Shown: piece by piece, positions 11,914 through 23,321 of the stretch | Numbering within the stretch: position 1 is the first letter of the stretch | Layout: the number at the start of each line of letters is the position of its first letter | Source: Aldrovandia affinis | Lineage: Eukaryota > Chordata > Actinopteri > Notacanthiformes > Halosauridae | NCBI GenBank assembly: GCA_029706075.1 | Contig: JAINUG010000168.1 | Span: 1,116,001 to 1,180,000 of the forward strand | DNA length: 64,000 nt | Direction of reading: 5' to 3' | The notes under the pieces: generated by a model | Database searches by the model: none | The model's input: only the letters and a program-made list of their open reading frames with translations | Told to the model about the DNA's origin: nothing | Position numbers and translations under genes: made by a program

Positions 11914-12928
11914 TCATTTTGAATATTTGGTTGCATATCCTTTGCATGCAATGACTGCTTGGAGTCTGCGATGCATAGACATCACCAGATGCTGGGTATC
12001 TTCCCTGGTGATGCTCTGCCAGGCCTGTACTGCAGCCATCTTCAGTTCCTGCTTGTTTCGGGGACTTTTTCCCTTCAGACTCCTCTTCAGCGTGTAAAAT
12101 GCATGTTCAATTGGATTCAGATCTGGTGATTGACTTGGCCAGTCAAGGATTTTCCACTTTTTGGCCGTCAAAAACCCCTTTGTTGCTCCAGCAGTATGTT
12201 TCGAGTCATTGTCTTGTTGCATGATGAAGTGCCATCCAATGAGTTTGGAGGCATTTGGTTTTATCTGAGCAGATAAAATATTTATGTAGACTTAGGAATT
12301 CATTGTTCTACTTATGTCTGCAGTCACATCATCGATGAAGACAAGTGAGCCCATTCCACTGGCAGCCATACAAGCCCAAGCCATAACGGATGAGGTGGTA
12401 TGCTTTGGATCATGGGCATTTCCTTTTTTTCTCCACACTTTCCTCTTCCCATCACTCTGGTACATGTTAATCTTTGTCTCATCTGTCCACAAGACTTTAT
12501 TCCAGAACTCTTGGGTGCTTTTTAGCAAACTGTAATCTCGCCTTTCTGTTCTTCAGACTTATCAGTGGTTTGCATCTTGTAGTGTACCCTCTGTAGTCCT
12601 GCTGGTGTAGTCTTCTACGTATGGTATACTTTGACACATCTACACCTGCATCCAGGAAAGTGTTTTTGATCTGTTTTTGGGTCGTTGTCAGGGGGGTTTT
12701 ATTCACCATAGAGAGTATTCTCCGGTCATCCACTACAGTGGTCTTCCTCGGTCTACTGGGTCTTTTGACATAATTGAGTTCACCAGTTGTTTTTTTCTTG
12801 TTAATGATGAACCAAACTGTTGACTTGGGCATGCCCAGGCTTTTTGCAATGTTCATGATTGATTGATTTTCATTTCTGAGCCTTGTGACAGCCAGCTTAA
12901 TTTGCATCGACACTGCTGTCTTCCTCAT
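11914..12928 (-). pseudogene. Tc1-like transposase pseudogene (family C)
   Basis: Three open stretches together cover the transposase. 12928-12497 carries the helix-turn-helix region (AKSLGMPKSTVWFIINKKK). 12528-12292 carries WTDETKINMYQSDGKRKVW with the first catalytic Asp. 12222-11914 carries QQDNDSKHTAGATKGFL (second Asp) and [14 protein letters not shown] (third residue, Glu). The complete DD34E triad is therefore visible, but two frame changes separate the parts, one near 12500-12530 and one between 12292 and 12222. The reading ends at a stop at 11914. Confidence 0.9.
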
Positions 12929-13056
12929 ATTGCCTCAAATTGACCTCATTACAGGAAACGTGTTCCGTGTGGTACCATACTGGTTATCAAATGGCCTTTG
13001 TGATCTGCACTGGTGGGACGATACTGGTTTCACTTGTCCAATGCCATGATGAGTGA

Positions 13057-13980
13057 TTACAACCCGTGAGTTTGTTTAAACAGGGCTTGATCTATGGGGA
13101 CGTAAGGGGGTTTAACTTTATTCATTACTGCGGTGTTATAGTGTTTGTCACAACTGAGTTTAAATGATCGCTTACTTGATTGTCTTTTAAGTGTCGTTTT
13201 GTTGGAGTCATTGGATAGCCCAAGCCTACTCCCTTGTTTTGCTTCGTACTGTGACTTGCATTAATCAATCGTGTAGTGTTTTGTCCGACATGAATGTTTG
13301 CGTTATACACTCCTAAGCTCCGCAGTTTTTCGCATGTTACTGGTGTGTGCCATAAGTGCATTAGTCCTTGCTATTTTTGTAACAATGTTGAATTTGTAAC
13401 AATGGTTGAACGAAGTATTATCATGCGTTGTGGTTACTATTAGGTATGTTACAATTCGGGTGCGCAGTGGTGCTTTAGATGTGCCGGTGTCTCTGCGCGA
13501 GCGATTACGAAAGGTTATGCGCGTCCCCCAAAACTGCAGGCTTTTCATTGGCTGTCGTTTTTTCTTTCACCATTCGTCTGCGATATAACGTAGTTAAAAA
13601 CTCGATCCTTCGCCTTGTTTCCGAAATTTGATTAAACATTGCTCGGTTTGGTCATACGCTACGCTTCAAAGTCAGACTTGTGTTTAGTGCTTTCAAAGTC
13701 ATAGATCGCAAGTTCAGGACTAAATAAAAGGTATCCAGGACGGTAATTTAACATTTTATCTTGTTTCTGGTGAAATTTCATTGAAATCTGTCGATGCGAA
13801 ATGCTATATTTTTGACCCGGAATGTGAGATAACTTTGCCCAAATGCTCACTGCCTGCCGTGGTTTTTGCCGTGTCGCGGCAGGTGCGCAACATGTAATTA
13901 TGTGATTAATTGATTATGTAATATAATTTCAAATAATTAAAATTAAGATATATATCATATCTTTTTTAGAATATCTTTAT
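13057..13980. other. Unannotated DNA
   Basis: About 920 bp between the Tc1 element and a small inverted repeat. ORFs are short and overlap on both strands. No domain, repeat terminus or RNA gene recognised. Confidence 0.4.
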
Positions 13981-13982
13981 TT

Positions 13983-14100
13983 TTAAGAAAGTTATGGCCA
14001 TTTATGTTATTGGATCACAGCTTTTGTTTCAAGCCCATTGAAAAGCAATGGGGGTCAATATGCAAATTTTCGAGTGTTAAAATGACCATAACTTCCTTAA
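13983..14100. repeat. Inverted repeat with an inner hairpin
   Basis: Arms TTAAGAAAGTTATGGCCATT (13983-14002) and its near complement (14081-14100) match at 17 of 20 positions. A second hairpin, CCCATTG/CAATGGG, sits between them at 14034-14052. It may be the remains of a MITE. No flanking duplication recognised. Confidence 0.55.
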
Positions 14101-17100
14101 AACTTAACATATGAGAATGAATAAGGTATCAAATTTTCATGCTCTATCTGGAGCATCTCAAAATGTCAAAATTTTGTAACATACCTATTACTATGTCTGA
14201 TCCTTGTCAGTGTGCTATTCTCTATTTAGGATTCCCATTCTGTGTAAAGGTAATCTGTGTTTTCTTGTTGTAATTGAATGTATTCTGTTTCTAGTCGGTA
14301 TTCTAGTCGAAGCCGTGGGCTTTCTCAGTTACATACAAATCCGCATGTTTGTCGGGACTCGCTGTGGAGTGAGGGCTATTTAAAGTTGACACTATGGCCG
14401 AAGCCGTAGTTAATTTATACATCTTGCGATGCACTTGGACACATCTTCAGTGATATTACTTGGGGTCATCGGGTGTTTCGGGTCTTTCAACAATCAGACA
14501 CCCTCACTCAGGCGACCCAGCCGGGAGTGATCAATTCCCGGCTTGTGTCCAAGTAGCATGCGACCACGGATCGCCCTTTCTGATCCACAGCCATCTAGAG
14601 GCCTTTTCTGCTGCCTCTGTGCTGGTTCTGATGGCCTTCCTTTTACGTGCACCTGTGATGCCCAGGAGACTGTAGGCCTTGCACAGCAACTGAGCTGTGA
14701 AGCCTCTACAGCCCACCTCTATGGGCACACACCGAGCACGCCACCCCCTTCTGCGGCAGTCTTCCACCAAGTCTGCGTACTTGGCTCTCTTTCGCTCATT
14801 GGCTTCCTCCATCCGCTCTTCCCAGGGAACTGTGAGCTCTAGCAGGACCACCTGCTTTGATGTTTCAGAGAACAGCACAATGTCTGGTCTCAGGGTGGTC
14901 TCTGCGATGTTTTCTGGGAATCGGAGCTACTTCCCTAGATCCGCCTTCATCTGCCAGTCAGGTGCTGTTCCGAAGACCCCTACTGCTGCCTTTGGATGAG
15001 GCTTGGGCTTCTCTCCTGCTCTGACAAAGGCGATCACCTGCCTTGCCGGTCGGAGGCGCTTGGTCTGATCTATGGCGCTGCAGATGGACTCAGCAATCAC
15101 CTTCAGCACCTGGTCATGGCGCCAGCGGTAGCGACCTTCACCCAGTGCTTTTGGGCAACAGCTGAGGATGTGCTCAAGTGTTCCTCTTCTGAGGCACAAG
15201 GGACATGCTGGTGAGTCAACCTTGCCCCAGCAGAAGAGGCTGGATGGACTGGGCAGGACGTCATAGACAGACTGTATCAGGAACTTTATGCGGAAAGGCT
15301 CAGCCTGCCACAGCTCGGACCAGGTGATCTTGCGGTCTGTTGCTTGTTCCCATCTTGTCCATGCGCCTTGCTGCCGCATCCCCACCATCTGACTTGCGCG
15401 CAGCTCCTCGACCCCAGCTCTTACCTCCTCTTGGACCAGTTGGCGTCTGTCTTTGCCGTGGGCTTTGTCATAGCGAGTTGTTGGAATGCTACCAAGCCCT
15501 GCTCGGCCAGACGCCACTGGCCCCACCAGAACGCTGTGGCGTAGCCGTGACTCAGCCTCGTCCACTGCATCCTGCGCCCTCCACTTCCTCCCAGTCCTCA
15601 CGTCGATGCCAGCCTGGGAGACTTTTGGGTCACTGGACTCCCTGTACTGCAGCACCTCCCTTGCACGGGTAACCTTAAACTCCTCACTCAGGCTGCTCAT
15701 GGGGAGTTTCAGTTTGCTCTTCTTCCCGTACAGAGCAATGCTACTCAGGCTTCGTGGCAGGCCCAGCCACCTGCGGAGGTGATGGCTAATCCTCCTCTCA
15801 AAGCCCTCAACAGTGGACAGTCGGAACTCGTAAACAAGCAGGGGCCACAAAATCCTGGGGAGGATGCCTTGGTAAATCCAGGCCTTGAATTTACCTGGGA
15901 GCCCTGACCTGTCCACCATTGCCAGCCATGCCTCCAGCTTCTGGTTTGTGGCCTTGATGGATGCAGCGTCCTTCAGAGTGCAGTCAAAGGTCTTGCCGAG
16001 ACTCTTGATGGGTTTCTCGGTGACTGATGGGATCTGGGTACCTTCCAGAGAGAAGCAGAACCGGTCAGTCACCTTCCCTCTCTTCAGTACCAGGGACCTG
16101 GATTTTGCTGGCTTGAAGCACATCCGGGCCCAAGTGATGAGCCTCTCCAAGCCCTGGAGGATCCATCTGCACCCCGGCACTGATGTTGTTGTTACTGTCA
16201 GGTCGTCCATGAAGGTTCTGATGGGGGGCTGCCGAACTCCGGACTTGGTTAGAGGGCCTCTGCACTCTACCTTGGCTGACTTGACCAGCATGTTCATGGC
16301 CAAGGCAAAGAGGATCACTGAGATAGTGCATCCAGTGATGATCCCTTTTTCCAGCCGATGGCACTCTGATGTGCCTGCCCCAGAGGTGACTCTCAGATTG
16401 AAACTGTGGTAATAGTCCAAAATGAGGTCCCTGATCTTGCCTGGGACATGGTGCTGCTCCAGTGCTGTTTCCACCAACTTATGGGGTATGGACCCATACG
16501 CATTGGTGAGGTCCAGCCACAGCACTGCCAGGTCACCTTTTCCTTCTCGTGCCTCTCTGATGAGCTGTGTGACCACTCCTGTGTGTTAAAGGCATCCTGG
16601 CACCTTTGGGATTCCACCCTTCTGCACAGAGGTGTCGATGTACTTATTCTTCAGGAGGTACTCGGTCAGACGTCGGGCAACGATACTAAAGAATATCTTC
16701 CCCTCAACGCTGAGCAGCGAGATGGTCCTGAACTGCTCGATGTTCCTTGAGTTCTCCTCCTTAGGAATCCAGACACCTTCTGCGAATCTCCATTGTTAGC
16801 CTACCTTCCCCCTCCTCCAGATAACCCTCAGGATCTTCCACAATGGAAGGAGCCTGGGACACCTCTTGTACATTTTGTAGGGCACTCCACTGGGTCCGGG
16901 GGCTGAACTGGCTCTGGCAGCCTTGACAACCTCCTGGATCTCCTTCCAACTGGGCTCCTTGCTGTTGAAGTCAGTGGTGGATGTGGATGGTCTTATCAAG
17001 GCTGTGCATTCCCCTAGGTCAGGGGTCGGCAACCTTTACTATCAAAAGAGCCATTTTTGGCCCCTCTCCCACTACATAAAATTCATCTGGAGCCGCAACA

Positions 17101-17583
17101 CCTATTTGACCCTTAAAATGAAGATAACACAGTGTATAAAGTTTTGTAGTTATACTATATATACAGAGGGATTGACATTTATTCAAAAGCTTATTTCTAG
17201 TATGTTTGACAGAAGTTATCAAGTTTTTAAGGCAAAAGGAGGTCATACAAGATACTAATTAATTCCAATTTTTTTGTCCATAATATCATGGAAAAATCAC
17301 TAAGAAAACTAAAAAACATATTATAGGAACTAAAATAGGAAATAAAATGTGGATGTGTAAATATGTGTGTTTTTGTCACCCACTGTAAAAGAACTATAGT
17401 TTGTTGTATTTGTGAAATTATAGAACAACAAAAAGAAAACTGTTGACATTTTATTGCTGTTTTTACCTGTTATAACAAAGGAAAACCTCAAACTCTTATG
17501 AAGAGGAGAAAAAAAGCACTGGCATGTGTAGACCTACTTTGAAATAAAACACAGAACCATGCAGGTCTATTTGAGTCCTTCCC

Positions 17584-18208
17584 TTATTTGCATAACAGCG
17601 CTGTCTGCTCAATATCGTTTACATCACTTGACTCATCACAGGCGATTGAGTATGCTGGAGCTGAATTAATCTCCTCAATTTGTTGACTGGTAATGTTTTC
17701 TGCCATCTTAAATCTTAATGGTCCTGTCCTTGGCGGTCTTTGCATAGAGAGGCATATCTCAAATTTTCTGAACAATTTCACGTTTGTTTTTGAAGTCCGA
17801 CAATAGATGTTCTGATATTTTAATTAATGATTCTTTCATGTAGCTATTCTCCATCTGTGAACGGCTTTCCGCGCCTTACTATCTCCTGAGCTGCCACAAA
17901 ACTAGCAGCAGTAGTTGAGTTTGGAGATTTGATCCACTTCTTGAAAGTAGATTTGCTCTGCTCAGCTTTCGCAGCAGTTCGAAATCGCTTTTTTTCTTTC
18001 ATCTCCAGCTTGGTACTTTTCAGCAAATGCTGTGTGTTTGTTCTGGAAATGTCTTTCAACATTACATTTTTTGTTGTTTGCTAATTTCTCACCACATATC
18101 AAGCATACAGGTAAGCCCACATCGTTAGGAGTGAAAGCAAATAAATCTGTCCATGGTGAATTAAACTCTATTTTCCTCCGAGACTTTTCTTTTTTTGGAT
18201 TTATCCAT
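17584..18208 (-). pseudogene. hAT transposase N-terminal pseudogene
   Basis: From the ATG at 18206-18208 (MDKSKK...) the minus strand encodes a BED-like finger (VCLICGEKLANNKKCNVE) and then SKSTFKKWIKSPNSTTAASF and IACDESSDVNDIEQTALL. The last is the block around the first catalytic acidic residue in GTF2IRD2/ZBED5-type hAT transposases. Frame changes occur near 18060 and 17780. Sequence for the remaining two thirds of a typical transposase is absent before the terminal repeat at 17020. Confidence 0.82.
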
Positions 18209-18772
18209 GGTTAGCTTACCGGGGTTGGAAACTCAAGATTAGCCACCTTCAGACGGCAGGGAGCCAGGGAGAGGCGCCGGGGATGTGACGCATTTTTAAT
18301 TGACGAAATATTAAACACTTTTTTTATGTCAGTGTCACAGTATCACCTCGATCTCCAAAATAAGGTGTTCCCTTAAAAATTTAATAAAATAGCCGTTATT
18401 TATTTCCATAAAGTGCGCAGGCGTCGACCAGGACGGTCGCTTGTTGCAGTTGCTCCGCTCGTTTTTGCACTCTTTGTTATTTATAGTTGTATTAATCGCT
18501 CTTTTTTTTCTACTTTAACGTGTATACTATATTATTAGTAGTATACCCATCGGGAACCGTGTGGTTCAGAGGAATTTGGACCGTATTTATGATCGGATTA
18601 CTCCTTATAGTGAGACTCGCTCAGGGACAACAAACCCAGCAGCATGGCGCTATTGTTTACAGTAGGGAACAGCTGATGGGACTCCGCATGCCGGCCGGCG
18701 TAGCGGAGATGACGCACCAAATTCCTGAGGAACTAAAGAGGAACTCCCGCAGCATATCTCCCCTCTATTATC

Positions 18773-19666
18773 ATGGGCAACGTGAGATCGCTGGCAAATA
18801 AGATGGACGAGCTAACGGCGTTAGCCAGGAGCCAGGCGGAGTTTCGGGAGTGCAGCATCATGTGTTTCACAGAATCATGGCTACACAAGGACATCCCCGA
18901 CAACAACGTCTCCGTGGACGGCTTTCAGACGGTCCGGGGTGACAGGGATTGCATCGAGAGCGGTAAGCGTAAGGGAGGAGGGCTCGCTGTTCTTGTTAAC
19001 AACAAATGGTGTAATCCCGGCCACATTACAATCAAGGAACGGCTTTGTTCTCCGGACACTGAACTGTTAGCTGTGGGACTCCGACCATATTATTTGCCTA
19101 GGGAATGGTCGCATGCTATTGTTGTGGCCATATATATTCCCCCCTCTGCTAACCCGACGTCGGCGTGTGAAATCATACACAGCGCCATTGCCAGACTCCA
19201 GACCAAACACCCGAATGCCCTTATAATTATTTCGGGGGATTTTAATCATGTCACCATGAGGAAGACACTACCCAACTTCAAGCAGTATGTTAACTGTCCT
19301 ACCAGAGGGGAAAAAACGATTGACTTGCTATATGCTAACGTGAAGGAAGCGTACTCCTCGTCTCCGCTCCCCCCTCTGGGAAGGTCTGACCATAATCTGG
19401 TGTACCTCAAACCCACTTATGTGCCTCTAGTGAAAAAACAGCCTGTGACCACAAAGTCAGTGAGGAGGTGGTCTGAGGAGGCGATGGAGGCACTTAGAGG
19501 CTGTTTTGAGGTGACTGACTGGCAAGCACTTAGTGAACCGCACGGAGATGACATAGATGGGCTCACTGGGTGCTTAACTGACTACATAAACTTCTGTGTG
19601 GACTGCAATGTCCCAACAAGGACCATAACAAGCCATGGATTACAAAGGACATTAAGACCATACTAA
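18773..19666 (+). pseudogene. L2 LINE endonuclease domain (APE type)
   Basis: The 297-codon frame contains MGNVRSLANKMDEL, FTESWLH (catalytic Glu), GGLAVLVNNKWC, VYIPPSAN-like AIYIPPSANP, IISGDFNHV and GRSDHNLV. These are the ordered active-site blocks of the AP-endonuclease fold used by LINEs to nick target DNA. The start is simply the first Met in an open frame, so the true start may lie upstream. The frame breaks near 19625 and resumes at 19735-19953, which carries the linker to the RT. The active-site residues named are all present. Confidence 0.85.
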
Positions 19667-19934
19667 ATGCTAAGAAGAGGGCATTTAGGGCTGGGGATAA
19701 AGATGGGGTAAAAACAATCCAGGGGGAACTGAGAGTGACAATCAGAGAGGCCAAGGAGAAATACAGGAGGAAGCTGGAAGGAAAACTCCAGCAAAACAAC
19801 ATGAAGGAGGTGTGGAGTGGTATGAAGGCCATCACTGGGTTCAAGCAGGCTGGGGGCCGGGGGGTGGAGGGTGGGGTGGATAGAGCCAATGAATTGAATC
19901 TGTTCTTTAACAGGTTTGATGTTGATGGCCCTGT

Positions 19935-21520
19935 GTGCCCCCGACTCGTCTGACGGCAGCCTGCAAACACCTTCCACTCCACGGCACCCCCTCCCCCCTC
20001 CCGATGGCTCACAGACTGATACACCCCTACCCCCTCTCCCCCCAGTCAACACCCCGACCCCCAGTGACGAGGCTACTCCCCCCCAGTGGCTTCCTGACTG
20101 GCGACGCCACCCCTCCCCCACCCACGATGGCCTTCACAGCTGCTCAGGTGAGAAGCCAGCTGAAGCGTCTCCACACAAATAAGGCGTCTGGCCCGGATGG
20201 TGTCAGCCCCAGGGTGCTTAAAGCTTGCGCCCCCCAGCTGTGTGAAGTGCTTCAACATTTATTCAACAAGAGCCTGAGTCTTCAAAGGGTCCCCGTGATG
20301 TGGAAGACGTCCTGCATCGTCCCTGTGCCTAAAAAGCCACGTCCCAGTGGGTCCAATGACTATAGGCCGGTGGCATTGACCTCGCACATCATGAAGACCC
20401 TGGAGAAATTGGTCCTGGAGCAGCTCCGGCCCATGGTCAAAACATTCCTTGACCCCCTCCAGTTCGCCTATCAGCCCCGACTTGGAGTTGAGGACGCTGT
20501 CATCTACCTGACCAACAGCGCCTACGCCCACCTGGACAACCCGGCTAGCACTGTGAGAGTCACGTTCTTTGACTTCTCCAGCGCCTTCAACACCATCAGG
20601 CCGGCACTACTGGGTGAGAAGCTGGCGGAGATGCGGGTGGATGCCCCCCTCGTATCCTGGATTGTTGACTACCTGTCTGGCAGACCACAGTATGTGCGCT
20701 TGCAAAACTGTGAGTCGGACAGGGTGGTCAGCAACACTGGCGCACCGCAGGGAACAGTCTTCGCTCCCTTCTTCTTCACCGTCTACACCATGGACTTCAC
20801 CTACCAGACTGAGTCTTGCCATCTTCAGAAGTTTTCTGATGACTCAGCGATAGTTGGATGTATCAAAAATGGTGATGAAGAAGAGTATCGGGCTGTGGTG
20901 GGTAACTTTGTCACATGGTGTGAGCGAAACTACCTGTAGCTCAACGTGACAAAAACAAAGGAACTGGTGGTGGACCTGAAGAGGGTCAAGTCACCGGTGA
21001 CCCCTGTTTCCATCCATGGGGTCAGTGTGGACATCGTGGAGGACTACAAGTACCTTGAGTGTACATTGATAATAAACTGGACTGGGCTAAGAACACAGAA
21101 GCTCTCTACAAGAAAGGACAAAGCCGCCTCTACTTTCTGAGAAGGCTGAGGTCCTTCAACATCTGCCGGACTATGCTGAGGATGTTTTATGAGTCGGTGG
21201 TGGCCAGTGCCTTCCTGTATGCTGTCTCGTGCTGGGGCGGCAGACTGAATGCAGCGGATGCAAACAGACTCAATAAACTGATCCGCAAGGCCAGGGACAT
21301 TGTGGGGCTGGAGCTGAGCTCCCTGACGGCAGTGTCGGAAAGGAGAACGCTGTCCAGGCTGCATTCCATCATGGACAATACCTCCCACCCACTCCATGAC
21401 GTGCTGGTCGAACACAGGAGCACGTTCAGTGCAAGACTGATCCCACCCAGATGCACCACAGAGCGACACAGGAAGTCATTCCTGCCTGTGGCCATCAGAC
21501 TCTTTAACTCCTCACTCTGA
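19935..21520 (+). pseudogene. L2 LINE reverse transcriptase
   Basis: Reads ...[45 protein letters not shown] (catalytic Asp), GAPQGTVFAPFFF and KFSDDSAIVG, the FSDD form of the Y/FADD box usual in the L2 clade. A TAG at 20937-20939 (NYL*LNVTKTK) interrupts the frame where glutamine is expected, consistent with a single C-to-T change. A frameshift follows near 21060. The C-terminal part (21059-21520) ends with the family's RHRKSFLPVAIRLFNSSL. Confidence 0.9.
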
Positions 21521-23041
21521 GCACCAGCCACTCTGAGACTGAGCCAGCCAATAGGATAGCTGTGGAACATTTAACATTTACATCTACGCCATAGTGTAAA
21601 ACTAGAATCCACCGGGCTAATGGAAATGAATGTGCAATCAACCTCAATGTGCAATAACTACAAATTGACACATACTGTACATAGAATAGTACCTTAAGCG
21701 GATGCTACTTATTTTTACTTATTTTACTTATTTTTATTATTATTATTACTAGCATTATTGTTATTTTTTTCTTATTGATTCTCACGGTACAAACAGCCCT
21801 ATGTCTTGAGAATGTTTGAATGTTTGCCGTTGATGTATATACTGTGCCATGTATAATATGTGATATGTCTGAGTGCGAGCAACTGTAACTTGTCCCAATT
21901 TCCCCCCGGGGATCATTAAAGTTTTCTGATTCTGATTCTGATTCTGATATTATTATTTTTCATAGCTGTAGGGAGTCACTGCAGAGGGGCTGAAGAGCCG
22001 CGGGTTGCCGACCCCTGCCCTAGGTCATCCTCCCTCGCTGCATCACTGTAGATGTTGCGGAGATGGTGGTCTACTTCCTCTTTGGAGCAAGTGAGGTGGC
22101 CACTGCGTTTCTGGCCTAGCAGATGCTTAGTGAACCCGAAGGGGTTTGCAATGAAGGCAGACCGTTTCTTGGCCCTCTCTTTCGCCCGCCTTCTGTGCCA
22201 TTCTGCTCTGTGAAGAGTGATGAGCTTCTTCCTGAGGATGCTGCGGAGTTCTGCCTGCGCATTCCTCTCTTCCTCACCTGCTTCCTTGAACTGCCGCTTC
22301 AGTTTTCGTAGCTCCTGCCTTAGCTGGCTGATCTTCTCTGCCCTACGGTTCTTCACATAGGGAGTCTTGGTACCCCGTTCCTTCACCGTACCAAACCTCT
22401 AAGCAGCAAGGCTGATGATGATGGTTGTCATCGTCTGGAGCTTCCTGTCAGCGTCCCCCTTCGCCGTTGCTTCAAGGATTTCGTCCACATCATCATCAAA
22501 CAGGAGCCATTCTTTCTCCTTGTTGGCAGAAGGCCACTTAACCCGTCGATTTCCTCCTACTCTGCTTTGGAGTGGAGCTGCTGGCACATGGAGGTTCCGG
22601 GCACTGTGGGGTGACTCCAGGCCTGGCTCCTCCTGCGTCTCACCAGGAGCTGTTCCTGTGCGCTGTACCACCTGCTCCCTCATCAAGCATTTCATTTTGG
22701 CCTGGTGGATCTTCAGGCCACGTGGGGTTTTGCAGACCTTTCCACATACGCATTCTGCACTTGTTGTCGATATTCGGTTTGCTTGGGTCGTTGCCTGTGT
22801 GTCCGTCCGGTTGGGGTGCTCATCCTCCCCCCCTCTCGGGCACCCCTGGGGGTATTTCTCTGTAAGGCTTTCCGTAGCTACTATGGGCTCTCCCTCTCAG
22901 AAGCTGCAGTTTGGGGTGCTAACCCTCCCTGCCCCGGTTGCCGTCTTTCCGTGCTGTCCGCTGTCTCTCCAGCTGTCGCCACACTATTCGCGGTAGTCAT
23001 CCAGCCTGTTCCTGAACGTCACTGGCCTAGCCAGATTGAAC

Positions 23042-23225
23042 TAGTTAATTTATACATCTTGCGATGCACTTGGACACATCTTTAGTGATATTACCTGGGG
23101 TCATCGGGTGTTTCGGGTCTTTCAACAATCAGACACCCTCACTCAGGCGACCCAGCCGGGAGTGATCTCGGCTTGTGTCCAAGTAGCATGCGACCACGGA
23201 TCGCCCCTTCTGATCCACAGCCATC
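23042..23225 (-). mobile_element. 3' tail of a second REL-endonuclease LINE copy
   Basis: 184 bp nearly identical to 14407-14595, differing by a 4-base gap and a few substitutions. It encodes the last 20 or so residues of the LINE protein plus its 3' untranslated region. On the minus strand it ends exactly where the 5' end of the complete copy begins. It is 5'-truncated at 23225, where gypsy sequence starts. Confidence 0.88.
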
Positions 23226-23321
23226 GTGAAGCTTGCTGAAATAAAATTTGAATGAAAGAAAATGTAAATCGCAAAGGAACTTGAAATTGCAAGGATCAAT
23301 GAAAAGCTCAAATAAAAAGAA

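Larger units (their letters stand above)
10775..13056 (-). mobile_element. Tc1-like element (family C) with a nested LINE and hAT MITE
   Basis: The left terminus CAGTGAGCACCATAATTAATTGGACAG starts at 10775 after TA. A degenerate counterpart (TGTCCAATG...GATGAGTG) ends near 13055. The transposase pseudogene is on the minus strand at 11914-12928. A related plus-strand fragment at 45105-45650, with the same terminal phrase ending in a GGGGGGGACTATGTA block, shows what the uninterrupted sequence looks like and confirms that 10995-11872 was inserted later. The right boundary is approximate. Confidence 0.8.
18410..21953 (+). mobile_element. L2-clade LINE, near full length, with (TTCTGA)n tail
   Basis: A plus-strand LINE with an apurinic-type endonuclease (18773-19666) and reverse transcriptase (19935-21520) ends in GGGATCATTAAAG and then TTCTGA repeats at about 21925-21953, a usual L2 ending. 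The 5' side includes several hundred bases upstream of the endonuclease but no clear ORF1. The start is uncertain and set where the host hAT sequence seems to end. TTATTTATTTCCATA on the left and ATTATTTTTCATA on the right may be a degraded target duplication. Confidence 0.8.
17020..22017 (-). mobile_element. hAT element inserted in the REL LINE and itself split by an L2 LINE
   Basis: The ends CAGGGGTCGGCAACC (17020) and GGTTGCCGACCCCTG (ending 22017) are perfect inverted copies. CCCTAGGT flanks it exactly at 17012-17019 and 22018-22025. Internal sequence of about 1.4 kb remains after subtracting the L2 insertion, with a transposase N-terminus at 17584-18208 on the minus strand. The rest of the transposase was lost before or after insertion, so the element is non-autonomous. 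Confidence 0.93.
14531..22770 (-). pseudogene. ORF of the REL-endonuclease LINE: zinc finger, RT, CCHC, endonuclease
   Basis: Order on the minus strand: a zinc-finger motif (VCGKVCKTPRGLKIHQ) at about 22690-22760; a basic, coiled linker at 21976-22386; the RT start at 16577-17011; the main RT at 14927-16576, with the active-site box FMDDLTVTT (where most LINEs have Y/FADD) and GCTISVILF; a zinc knuckle CPLCLRRGTLEHILSCC; and the endonuclease signature RPDIVLFSE...ELTVPWEERM. Defects: a TAG at 14927-14929 between RT and endonuclease, a stop near 16586, a frameshift near 16796, and the hAT insertion at 17020. The protein ends WSHATWTQAGN at 14531. NeSL versus R2 clade is not settled. Confidence 0.88.
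14407..23041 (-). mobile_element. REL-endonuclease non-LTR retrotransposon (R2/NeSL type), interrupted by a hAT element
   Basis: The coding parts on the minus strand run from a CCHC/C2H2-type zinc finger near 22700 through reverse transcriptase to a C-terminal zinc knuckle and a PD-(D/E)XK restriction-like endonuclease near 14600-14900. That order defines the R2/NeSL group of LINEs. The 3' end is at 14407, next to CTACGGC on the minus strand. The 5' untranslated part reaches about 23041 and touches the 3' tail of a second copy (23042-23225). The hAT insertion at 17020-22017 splits the ORF cleanly: the flanking codons (DDLG / ECTALIRP) join once the insertion and one target copy are removed. 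Confidence 0.85.

Noticed and set aside
14996-16750. Several plus-strand ORFs of 66-175 codons
   Set aside because: They are antisense shadows of the REL-endonuclease LINE RT; the minus strand has the continuous, motif-bearing frame.
14407-23225. Flanking 184-189 bp direct repeats taken as LTRs of the element between them
   Set aside because: The repeat encodes the C-terminus of the LINE protein plus its 3' UTR, and the element has REL-LINE domains with no LTR-element genes.
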